DNA from: Chachezhania sediminis
GTDB lineage: Bacteria; Pseudomonadota; Alphaproteobacteria; Rhodobacterales; Rhodobacteraceae
NCBI RefSeq assembly: GCF_009765275.1
Contig: NZ_VOPH01000012.1
Location: 1 to 64,000 of the forward strand
DNA: 64,000 nucleotides
Direction of reading: 5' to 3'
The translations under genes and the position numbers were made by a program. Of this stretch, positions 17,236-24,774 are shown piece by piece (positions within the stretch are counted from its first letter, which is position 1; each line of letters starts with the position of its first letter). Below the pieces are notes generated by a model, which made no database searches, was not told where the DNA came from, and saw only the letters and a program-made list of their open reading frames with translations.

Positions 17236-18332
17236 TCGGCGGCCTCCATCAGGGGTGCGTCTTCCACCAGCACGATGGCGCGTTCCGGGATCGCAATCCA
17301 GACCGCGCTGCCGGTTTCAAAGTTCTCTTCGGGCGGTCCGGCGGCCCGCAGCCCGGCGCCGCCGGTGGCCAGCGACAGGCCATAGTCCCAGCGTTCGCCC
17401 AGGAAGGTGCGGTCGGCGACCGATCCCGGCAGGACCCGCGCGCCCGGGATATCCGGGGCGATGTCGTCCGTCCGCGGCACCAGGCGCAGCGTCTGCGGCC
17501 GGATCGACACCAGGACCGGGCCGTCGGCGCCGCCGGTGCCCGCAGGCGCGGGGGCCGAGAACCCGTCGAATTCCAGCCGGGCACCGTTCCGCCGCCCGTC
17601 GACCAGGTTGGTCCGGCCGATGAATTCGGCCGCAAAGCGTGTCGTCGGGCGGGAATAAAGCCGGTAGGGCGTATCCAGCTGTTCGATCCGGCCGGCGCTG
17701 ATCACCGCGATCCGGTCGGAAATCGCCATGGCTTCGGACTGGTCATGGGTCACGTAGACGGTGGTGATCCCGAATTCGTCGTGCATCCGCTTGATCTCGC
17801 CCCGCATCTCCTCGCGCAGGTTGGCGTCGAGGTTCGACAGCGGCTCGTCCAGAAGCATCACCTTGGGCTGCAGCGCCACCGCGCGGGCCAGGGCCACGCG
17901 CTGCTGCTGGCCGCCCGATAGTTCCGCCGGATAGCGTTCCGCCAGGTGCCCCAGCTGCACGACCCGCAGCGTTTCGTCCACCTGCCGGGCGATCCGGTCC
18001 TTGGGCAGGCGCTTCATGCGCAGCCCGAAGCCCACGTTCTGGGCCACGGTCATGTTGGGCCAGATCGCGTAGGACTGGAAGATCATCGACATGTGGCGCC
18101 GTTCCGGCGGCACCACCCCGCGCGGAGAGCTGATTTCCTCTCCATCCAGGTGGATCGTGCCTTCGGTCGGCGTGATGAAGCCCGCGATCATCCGCAGCGT
18201 CGTGGTCTTGCCGCAGCCAGACGGGCCCAGCAGGGACAGGAACTCTCCGTCCTCCAGCCGCAGCGAGATGTTGTCGACGGCCTTGAAGCTGCCATAGCTC
18301 TTGGTCAGGCCCTTGAGGTCGAGCACCGTCAT
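17232..18332 (-). CDS. ABC transporter ATPase (AfuC/PotA-like)
   Basis: A 366-residue ATPase subunit of an importer. Walker A 'GPSGCGKT' is at 36-43, the signature 'LSGGQQQRVALARA' and Walker B 'VMLLDEPLSNLD' follow, and the C-terminal ~120 residues form the TOBE-type regulatory domain of the iron/polyamine/phosphonate class. The ATG at 18332 starts 1 bp after the permease stop, so coupling is tight; an upstream extension to 18407 would overlap the permease and is rejected. It would power the permease at 18334-20055 with the binding protein at 20055-21086. Confidence 0.88.
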   Translation of the reverse strand: MTVLDLKGLTKSYGSFKAVDNISLRLEDGEFLSLLGPSGCGKTTTLRMIAGFITPTEGTIHLDGEEISSPRGVVPPERRHMSMIFQSYAIWPNMTVAQNVGFGLRMKRLPKDRIARQVDETLRVVQLGHLAERYPAELSGGQQQRVALARAVALQPKVMLLDEPLSNLDANLREEMRGEIKRMHDEFGITTVYVTHDQSEAMAISDRIAVISAGRIEQLDTPYRLYSRPTTRFAAEFIGRTNLVDGRRNGARLEFDGFSAPAPAGTGGADGPVLVSIRPQTLRLVPRTDDIAPDIPGARVLPGSVADRTFLGERWDYGLSLATGGAGLRAAGPPEENFETGSAVWIAIPERAIVLVEDAPLMEAAE

Positions 18333-18333
18333 G

Positions 18334-20055
18334 TCAGTTCCTTCGCAGCATGAAGTCGCGGCCCAGAAGGCGCATGCCGACGACGACGACCAGCGTCGTG
18401 ATCGCAAGCAGCACCACCCCCATGGCGGCGAGCATTTCGTATTCGCCCTGTTCCGACAGATCGAGCGTCAGGATCGAGATCACCCGGTTCTGGTAGCTGG
18501 ACAGGAACATGGCGGTGGACAGTTCCCGCGAGCAGATCACGAAGACCAGGATCCAGACCCCCAGCAGGGACTTCTTCAGGACCGGCGCCACCACGTCGGT
18601 CAGGGCCCGCAGGCGCGAACCGCCGTGGATGCGCACCGCTTCCTCCAGCTCCGGGTTCAGGCTGCGGATGCCGGACGAACAGGACAGGAAGGAGATCGGC
18701 AGGAACCGGGTGACGAAGGCGATCACGATCAGCAGGGACGATCCGTAAAGCGACAGCGGCGGTCCGGCATAGGCGGCATAGAAGCAGATCGCGAGCACGA
18801 TCCCGGGCACGGCCACGGGGGCCAGTGTCAGGAAGGTCAGGATCTGGGCATAGGGCACCAGTTTCCGGATCACCGTATACGCCAGCAGAAAGCCCATCGC
18901 GGTGCAGATCGTGGCGCCCGACAGGGCCACCTTGATCGTGTTCCACATCGCGTCCCGGACGGTCTGCTGTTCGAACAGGATCTCGACATAGTTCGCCAGT
19001 GTCAGGTTGTCGAAGCTGGGCGGCTTGGCCCAGGCGACCGAGAACGAGGTGGTGATCAGCATCCCCGCCGGCAGCACCACGGCCAGCAGCGTGACGAAGG
19101 CGCCATGCCCCAGCAGGACCCATTTCCAGCCGCCGATCTTCATCGGCTGGCGCGATCCGCCCTTGCCAGACACGGCGACCGTGCCGCCCCGCAGCATCAG
19201 CCGCTGGATCACCAGCAGGACGATGGTGATCAGCACCATGGGAACGGAAAAGGCCATCGCCAGTTCCACCTTCGCCGGATATTCGAAGAAGGTCGTCAGC
19301 TGGGTCGTGGCCACGTTGTAACGGGCCGGAATGGCGATCAGTGCGGGCGTGCCGTAAAGGGCGATGGTTTCCAGGAAGACCAGCATGCAGGCGCCCAGCA
19401 CCGCCGGCAGGGCCAGGGGCAGGGTGATCAGCCATGTGGTGCGCAGGGGGCCTGCGCCATGGATGGCGGCGGCTTCCTCCATCTCGGACGAGATCAGGTC
19501 GAAGGCCGAAGTGGCGAAGATGAAGATCAGCGGAAAGACGTTGATCGCGATGACGAAGGCCAGCCCCCACATCGAAAAGACGTTCAGAAGCGGACCTTCG
19601 AACCCCGTCACGGCCCGCCAGAGCTGGTTCAGCCAGCCGGCATTGGGACCCGCCAGAAGGATCCAGCCGATGGCGCCCAGGAAGGGCGGGATGATGAAGG
19701 CGCCGATGACCCCGAAATACATCAGGCCGCGAAGCGGCGTGTCGGTGCGCGACACGGCAAAAGCCATCGGCAGCGCGAAGAACAGCGCCAGTGCCACGGT
19801 CACCGCCGCCAGCTGGATCGTGTGCCAGTAGGCGGTCATGTACCGCGCACGGCCGAAGATCGCGGCGAAATTCTGCAGCGTGAAGGCGCCCGTCTTGGGG
19901 TCGGAGAAGCTTTCGATCACCAGCCGCGACAGGGGGCTGGCAACCAGGACAACAAGCAGCAGGGCCAGCACGACGAAGATCGCGATGGTCCAGTCGAAGC
20001 GGGGGGCGCGCCAGCCGGCGCGCCGCCCCGTATCGATGTCGGTCTCGGCGCTCAT
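18334..20055 (-). CDS. ABC transporter permease, fused FbpB-type
   Basis: A 573-residue inner-membrane protein with about 12 hydrophobic segments and two copies of the permease core, one in each half, as in FbpB-type permeases. The ATPase-coupling 'EAA' loops can be seen as 'EEAAAIHGAGPLRTTWLITLP' (first half) and 'EEAVRIHGGSRLRALTDVV' (second half). Its stop and the downstream ATPase start are 1 bp apart, and its ATG overlaps the binding-protein stop. It forms one importer with them. Confidence 0.88.
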   Translation of the reverse strand: MSAETDIDTGRRAGWRAPRFDWTIAIFVVLALLLVVLVASPLSRLVIESFSDPKTGAFTLQNFAAIFGRARYMTAYWHTIQLAAVTVALALFFALPMAFAVSRTDTPLRGLMYFGVIGAFIIPPFLGAIGWILLAGPNAGWLNQLWRAVTGFEGPLLNVFSMWGLAFVIAINVFPLIFIFATSAFDLISSEMEEAAAIHGAGPLRTTWLITLPLALPAVLGACMLVFLETIALYGTPALIAIPARYNVATTQLTTFFEYPAKVELAMAFSVPMVLITIVLLVIQRLMLRGGTVAVSGKGGSRQPMKIGGWKWVLLGHGAFVTLLAVVLPAGMLITTSFSVAWAKPPSFDNLTLANYVEILFEQQTVRDAMWNTIKVALSGATICTAMGFLLAYTVIRKLVPYAQILTFLTLAPVAVPGIVLAICFYAAYAGPPLSLYGSSLLIVIAFVTRFLPISFLSCSSGIRSLNPELEEAVRIHGGSRLRALTDVVAPVLKKSLLGVWILVFVICSRELSTAMFLSSYQNRVISILTLDLSEQGEYEMLAAMGVVLLAITTLVVVVGMRLLGRDFMLRRN

Positions 20056-21086
20056 CAGATGCCGAACGTGTCGCGGAACTTCTCGGCCGAGGGCGCGACC
20101 TCTTCCAGGATCTGTCCGGTGGTGGCCGTGATCACCTTGATCTGGTCAATCGACGGCACGCCTTCGCGCGTGGCCACATCGGGCCGGATCGGGGTCGAGA
20201 AGTTGCCGGCCGCGATTTCTGCGATTTCGGTCCCCAGCAGAAATTCCATGAAAAGCTTCGCGGCCTCGGGATGCGGCGCGTCCTTCATGATCATCGACGG
20301 CGAGGTGATCAGCACGGTTCCGTCGGTCGGTGCGACCAGCTTGATCGGGTTGCCCTTCGCGGCCGAGATCAGGGCCGAGGTGCCGGGACCGGCGCCGACG
20401 GCCGTTTCGCCCGCCGCGGTGGTCGTCACCACGTCGATCGAGGACCGGCCGACATAGGGATCCTGCGCGGCCAGCTTTTCGAAGAATTCGTCCCCGTAAA
20501 GTTCGCGCATCTTCACGGCCCAGATGCCGATATAGCCCGAAAACCCGGGATGCCCGATGGCGACCTTGCCCTTCCATTTCGGGTCCAGAAGATCGGTCCA
20601 GTTCCTGGGCGCCTCCTCTTCGGACACGAGGTCGGTGTTGTAGACGATCGACATCGGGCCCACCGTGGTGATCGTGAACATGTCGTCCGCGTCGACCCCC
20701 TGAAGATCGGCCAGGACCTCGCCCTTGCGGATCGGGGTGTAGGACATCAGCAGGTCGCGCCCCTTCAGGTCGACCGCATGGGCCATGTTCGACGTCGTCA
20801 GCACGTCGGCATTGGCGACGCCGGTGTCGATGTCCTGGTTCAGCCGCTGGAAGGCCACCGTTGCAGTGGACCGGACGACATTCACCTTGATGCCCGGGTA
20901 AAGCTCGGTGAACCGGTTCCCCATCCGCTCGGCGGTCTCGGAATCGACCGGAACGACATACCAGGTCACCTCGCCTTCGGGCTTGGCCTTCTCGTAAAGC
21001 TCTTCGATGGTTTCGGCCGAGGCGGCGGTCAGCGGCGCCAGCGCCAGGACCGTTGCCAGTGCCGTCAGCACTGTTCTGCGTTTCAT
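20055..21086 (-). CDS. ABC transporter periplasmic binding protein
   Basis: A 343-residue solute-binding protein of the family 1/iron(III)-like type. A signal peptide covers residues 1-24 (cleavage after 'LTAASA'). The mature part has 'EGEVTWYVVPVDSETAERMGNRF', 'YNTDLV', 'PRNWTDLLDPKWKGKVAIGHP' and 'HPEAAKLFMEFLLG', the order seen in AfuA-like proteins. Binding proteins of this class carry ferric iron, but also phosphonates, polyamines and small organic acids. Operon partners (CoA-transferase, MatB-like ligase) make an organic acid more likely than iron. A GGAGG ribosome site precedes the ATG. Confidence 0.85.
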   Translation of the reverse strand: MKRRTVLTALATVLALAPLTAASAETIEELYEKAKPEGEVTWYVVPVDSETAERMGNRFTELYPGIKVNVVRSTATVAFQRLNQDIDTGVANADVLTTSNMAHAVDLKGRDLLMSYTPIRKGEVLADLQGVDADDMFTITTVGPMSIVYNTDLVSEEEAPRNWTDLLDPKWKGKVAIGHPGFSGYIGIWAVKMRELYGDEFFEKLAAQDPYVGRSSIDVVTTTAAGETAVGAGPGTSALISAAKGNPIKLVAPTDGTVLITSPSMIMKDAPHPEAAKLFMEFLLGTEIAEIAAGNFSTPIRPDVATREGVPSIDQIKVITATTGQILEEVAPSAEKFRDTFGI

Positions 21087-21172
21087 GGGTTTCTCCTCCC
21101 TTACAAATCTTCGATGCGACAGCGGCGGCGCCGACGCGTCTTGCGTCTCCTCCGGCGCCGGCCGATAGGCTG

Positions 21173-21841
21173 TCAGCTTTCCTTGCGGTGCTCGTTGCTG
21201 CGTTGCAGGGCCGCGACGAGATCGGCATAGACCCGGCCGCCCGACAGGATGTGGTCGCGCATCGCTTCGCGCGCGGCGGCGGGATCGCCGGCGCTGATCG
21301 CCTCGACCACGACACCGTGTTCCTGCAATGACCGGGTGATGCGCGATTTCTGATAGAGGCTGGACGTGTGATAGAACGCCATCCGCCGCCGCGTCTGGCG
21401 CAGCATCTCGGACAGGTAGGCATTCCGCGCGCCGGCATAGATCGCGGCGTGGAAGCGGTGGTTCAGGCGGATATAGCCGTCGCTGTCCAGGTCCGCCGCG
21501 AAAGGTGCGCTGTCGATGTGAAGGGCGCGCATCGCCTCCACCTCCTCGGGCAGCATCCGTTCGGCGGACAGGGCCGCGGCCTCGGCCTCCAGGATCGCCA
21601 GCGTCTCCATCATGGCGACCGCCTGTTCGGCGTTCAGCCCGACGACGACGGCGCCGTGGCGCGGCCGCATCTCGACCAGGCCGGACGCTGCCAGCTGCAT
21701 GATCGCTTCGCGCGCGGGGGTGCGCGAGACTTCGAACCGTTCGGCCAGGGACTTTTCGTCGATCGTGTCGCCGGGCTTCAGCCGTCCGGCATTGATCTCG
21801 CCCTCTAGCTTGCGGCGAAGCGTTTCGCTGGCACGCGCCAT
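21173..21841 (-). CDS. GntR/FCD-family transcriptional regulator
   Basis: A 222-residue regulator with an N-terminal winged helix ('IDEKSLAERFEVSRTPAREAIMQLAASGLVEMRPRHGAVV') and an FCD ligand-binding domain with the metal-type histidines in 'LNHRFHAAIYAGARN' and 'EHGVVVEAI'. The ATG at 21841 is preceded by GAGGAGGGG, which decides it over one 30 bp upstream. It is the first gene of the operon that runs to the MatB-like ligase, and is divergent from the quinone oxidoreductase operon. The palindrome at 21881-21894 in the gap is its likely operator. FCD proteins usually repress until an acid or acyl-CoA binds. Confidence 0.88.
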   Translation of the reverse strand: MARASETLRRKLEGEINAGRLKPGDTIDEKSLAERFEVSRTPAREAIMQLAASGLVEMRPRHGAVVVGLNAEQAVAMMETLAILEAEAAALSAERMLPEEVEAMRALHIDSAPFAADLDSDGYIRLNHRFHAAIYAGARNAYLSEMLRQTRRRMAFYHTSSLYQKSRITRSLQEHGVVVEAISAGDPAAAREAMRDHILSGGRVYADLVAALQRSNEHRKES

Positions 21842-21880
21842 GTCCCCTCCTCGAGTCGTTTGTGCATTCATTATCGATTC

Positions 21881-21894
21881 TTATGTATACGTAA
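21881..21894. promoter_or_regulatory. Palindrome TTATGTATACGTAA (GntR operator candidate)
   Basis: A 14-bp palindrome with one mismatched pair, centred on GTATAC, lies 40 bp from the GntR start and 86 bp from the divergent oxidoreductase start. GTATAC-centred dyads are common operators of FCD-type GntR proteins. Confidence 0.6.
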
Positions 21895-21979
21895 AGGGAT
21901 TGTTTGTGTCCTTTAATGTTGCTCTATGTGCGGAAGTGCGGAATCAGCGAGTCCGTTGCTGCAGTACGAGGGGGAGCGC

Positions 21980-22963
21980 ATGCAGACAGAAGCCATCCGA
22001 ATTCACCGCCACGGCGGGCCCGAGGTCCTGCAGATGGACAGGGTGGACCTGCCGGATCCGGCCCCGGGCCAGGCGCTGGTGCGCAATACGGCCATCGGCG
22101 TGAACTATGCCGACATCTACGAACGCGAAGGCGATCACGGCGGGCCGCATTCCGCCAAGCCCATGCCCGTCACGATGGGCCACATGGCCGCCGGCGTGGT
22201 CGAGGCGCTGGGTCCGGACACGGCGGGGCCCGCGGTTGGGACGCGGGTCGGCTATATCGGGCCGAATTCCTATGCCGGGCATACGGTGATGCCGGCGGCG
22301 CGGCTTTTCCCGCTGCCGGAGGCGCTGTCGGACGAGGTCGCGGGCGCCTATCTGCTGCGCGGGCTGACGGCGGAATATCTGGTGCGGCGGCTTTATCCGC
22401 TGGGGCCGGGCAAGACCGCGCTTGTCCATGCCGCGGCCGGCGGCATGGGCCTGCTGCTGGGGCAGTGGGGGGCCCTGCTGGGCGCACGGATGATCGGTAC
22501 GGCCGGGTCGCCGGAAAAGGCCGAACTGGCCCTGCAGTTCGGGTATTCGGATGTCATCGACTATAACGCGCAGGACTTCGTGCAGCCGGTACTGGACCTG
22601 ACCGGCGGTGTCGGCCCCGACGTGATCTATGACGGGGTGGGCAGGGCGACCTTTCGCCGGTCGCTGGACTGTATCCGGCCGCGGGGGATGGTGATCAGCT
22701 ATGGCACCGCGTCGGGGAACGTGGGCGAATTCGACCTGCAGCTTCTGCATTCGAAATCGATCGTCGTCACGCGGCCGACGCTGCGCAGCTGGATTTCCGA
22801 CCCGGACGAGGCTGCGGCCGCCGCCCGGGCCACCTTCGAGGCCCTGACGGCCGGCCGGATCGTGACGCCCATCGGTGCGACGCTGCCGCTGGCCCGGGCG
22901 GCCGAGGCCCACCGCATGATGGAAAGCCGGACCACCACGGCGCCCATCGTCCTGATCCCATGA
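21980..22963 (+). CDS. NADPH:quinone oxidoreductase-like zinc-type dehydrogenase
   Basis: A 327-residue medium-chain dehydrogenase/reductase of the quinone oxidoreductase group. It has 'HRHGGPEVLQMDRVDLPDPAPGQALV' at the start, a Rossmann motif 'AAAGGMGLLLGQWGALLG' (~147-164), and 'VIDYNAQDF', and it lacks the structural-zinc cysteine cluster of alcohol dehydrogenases. It would reduce quinones or alpha,beta-unsaturated carbonyls with NADPH. The ATG at 21980 has a GAGGGGGAG site. It heads an operon with a crotonase and a glutathione transferase, divergent from the GntR-led operon, so it may act on an unsaturated intermediate of the same pathway. Confidence 0.82.
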   Translation: MQTEAIRIHRHGGPEVLQMDRVDLPDPAPGQALVRNTAIGVNYADIYEREGDHGGPHSAKPMPVTMGHMAAGVVEALGPDTAGPAVGTRVGYIGPNSYAGHTVMPAARLFPLPEALSDEVAGAYLLRGLTAEYLVRRLYPLGPGKTALVHAAAGGMGLLLGQWGALLGARMIGTAGSPEKAELALQFGYSDVIDYNAQDFVQPVLDLTGGVGPDVIYDGVGRATFRRSLDCIRPRGMVISYGTASGNVGEFDLQLLHSKSIVVTRPTLRSWISDPDEAAAAARATFEALTAGRIVTPIGATLPLARAAEAHRMMESRTTTAPIVLIP

Positions 22964-22977
22964 CCGGAGAAGACCCC

Positions 22978-23784
22978 ATGACCGATACTGCCTTTCCGCC
23001 CGACTGGACCCCCGACCGCACCTTCGGCGACGGCCGCGTGGGGCTTCGGATCGCGGACGGGATTGCCGTGCTGGCGATCCAGATCCCCGACAAGATGAAC
23101 GCCCTGGACGATGCCGCGACCGGCGGCATGATCGAGGCGCTGGACGCCGCGCGGGACAAGGCGCGGGTCCTTCTGTTCACCGGGGTGGGGGGGCGCGCCT
23201 TCATCTCGGGCGCCGATATCGGCGGGTTCGACGGGCCGCAGCCCACGGGGCAGAGTTTTCTGGACAGGCAGCGTGCCCTGGCGAACTATCCGCTGCCGAC
23301 CGTCGCGGTGATCCGGGGCTATTGCCTGGGCGGCGGGCTGATGACCGCGCTGAACTGCGACTTCCGGCTGGCGGCGACCGATGCCAGCTTCGGTGTGCCC
23401 GCGGCCAAGCTGGGGATTTCCTACGGCAGCGCGGGGCTGGCGCGGCTGGTCGAGTGCATAGGCCCGGCGCGGACCCGGCGGCTGCTTTATGTCGGCGACC
23501 GGGTGGATGCAGCGACGGCCCATGCCTGGGGGCTGGTCGAACATGTTTATGCCCCCGACGCGCTGTGGGATGCGGCGATGGCGATGGCCCGGACCATCGC
23601 CGGGAATGCGCCGTTGTCGGTCAGGGCGACCAAGGCCACGGTGGCCGACCTGCTGCTGCCGGAATCGCGGCAGGACCCGGGGGCGATCCTGGCGCTGTCG
23701 CTGGCCTGCCGCGACAGCCGGGATTTCGAGGAAGGCCGCGCCGCGTTCCGCGAAAAGCGCAAGCCGGCCTTCGAGGGACGATGA
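22978..23784 (+). CDS. Crotonase-family protein, second copy
   Basis: A 268-residue crotonase-superfamily protein. Oxyanion-hole segments are 'FISGADIGGF' (~75-84) and 'CLGGGLMTAL' (~116-125). As in the crotonase at 15236-16066, the places of the two hydratase glutamates lack Glu ('GGGLMTAL', 'PAAKLGISYG'), so its reaction is not safely 'hydratase'. The ATG at 22978 has GGAG at a good distance; an ATG 18 bp upstream overlaps the preceding stop but has no ribosome site. Its stop overlaps the glutathione transferase start. Confidence 0.75.
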   Translation: MTDTAFPPDWTPDRTFGDGRVGLRIADGIAVLAIQIPDKMNALDDAATGGMIEALDAARDKARVLLFTGVGGRAFISGADIGGFDGPQPTGQSFLDRQRALANYPLPTVAVIRGYCLGGGLMTALNCDFRLAATDASFGVPAAKLGISYGSAGLARLVECIGPARTRRLLYVGDRVDAATAHAWGLVEHVYAPDALWDAAMAMARTIAGNAPLSVRATKATVADLLLPESRQDPGAILALSLACRDSRDFEEGRAAFREKRKPAFEGR

Positions 23785-24527
23785 TGGGCCTCGTTCTTTA
23801 TCACGCGGCGAAGTCCAGCGCCTCGCGCCGGGTGCGGTTGTTCCTGGAGGAAAAGGGGCTGGACTGGGATGGCCACGAGGTGAACCTGGCGCTGCAGGAA
23901 CAGCATTCCGAGGCCTATCTGAAGATCAACCCGATGGGCGTGGTGCCGACGATCCTGCACGACGGCCTGGCCCTGCACGAAAGCGGCACGATCTGCGAAT
24001 ACCTGGACGAGGTGTTCCCGGATCCGCCGCTGATGCCAGAGGGCGCATATGACCGGGCGCTGGTGCGCAACTGGGTGCGCCATGTCGACGGTCTGATCGG
24101 CAACCTGATCCGTTTCAACTGGCGTCACGGCATGGCCACGCGCGCCGCGCGACTCAGCGAGGCCGAGTTCCAGGCGATGCTGGAGAAGGTGCCCAGTGCC
24201 GAACGGAAGGAGGCGTGGCTGCGCACGGTCCGCGACCCCTATACCGAAGCCGAACTGGACGGCGCGCGGGCGAACCTTCTGGCCCTGCTGGACCGGATGG
24301 AAGCGACGATCGACGGCGGCTGGCTGTTCGGGCGGCGCTATTCGCTGGCGGATATCGCCGTGGCGCCTTTTGTCCGGCGGATCGGAGAGGAGATTGCCCC
24401 CGACGCGCTGTCGCCTTCGGTCCGGCCGAAAGTGGCCGACTGGTGGGCGGCCCTGCAGGCACGCCCCGCCTACGGGCGCGCCGATTTCGGCCCCTTCGTG
24501 GAACCCGCGGGCCAAGGCCGGGGCTGA
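23784..24527 (+). CDS. Glutathione S-transferase family protein
   Basis: A 247-residue cytosolic GST. The thioredoxin-like N-domain is seen as 'YHAAKSSASRRVRLFLEEKGL', then 'NPMGVVPTILHDG' with the cis-proline, and 'LHESGTICEYLDE' with the glutamate/serine glutathione contact; the helical C-domain contains 'WLFGRRYSLADIAVAPFVRRI'. Two adjacent ATGs (23781, 23784) are possible; the second has better spacing from the GAGGG site. It is the last gene of the oxidoreductase/crotonase operon and could conjugate or isomerise an intermediate. The substrate is unknown. Confidence 0.82.
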   Translation: MGLVLYHAAKSSASRRVRLFLEEKGLDWDGHEVNLALQEQHSEAYLKINPMGVVPTILHDGLALHESGTICEYLDEVFPDPPLMPEGAYDRALVRNWVRHVDGLIGNLIRFNWRHGMATRAARLSEAEFQAMLEKVPSAERKEAWLRTVRDPYTEAELDGARANLLALLDRMEATIDGGWLFGRRYSLADIAVAPFVRRIGEEIAPDALSPSVRPKVADWWAALQARPAYGRADFGPFVEPAGQGRG

Positions 24528-24720
24528 CGTCCCGGTCCCCTGCCGATGCGCAGGCGCGCGATGTCGCGCACCGGTCCTGGCCGGTCTGTCGACGGTGACG
24601 GCGCGGGGTCGCAAAGACAGGCGCGGCCGGGGCCGCCCCCGCGGCGTGTTCCGCGCGGGGCGTATGCCCAGATGCGATGAACGGCGGGCCGTGCTTCCGC
24701 AGCGGGGCCCCTGAGGCGCC

Positions 24721-24754
24721 GCCCGCGCCGCCTTGCCGGCAACGCGGCGCGGGC
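24721..24754. terminator. 34-bp palindrome between convergent operons
   Basis: GCCCGCGCCGC (24721-24731) pairs perfectly with GCGGCGCGGGC (24744-24754), and the loop itself contains TTGCCGGCAA, a palindrome. It lies between the convergent GST gene and the XylD-like gene, 20 bp past the latter's stop, so it probably ends both operons. There is no T-run. Confidence 0.6.
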
Positions 24755-24774
24755 CCGACCGGGGCGAACCCGGG

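Noticed and set aside
18301-20457. 718-codon plus-strand open frame
   Set aside because: Antisense to the fused ABC permease; composition dominated by Gln, His, Arg and Asp without any domain.
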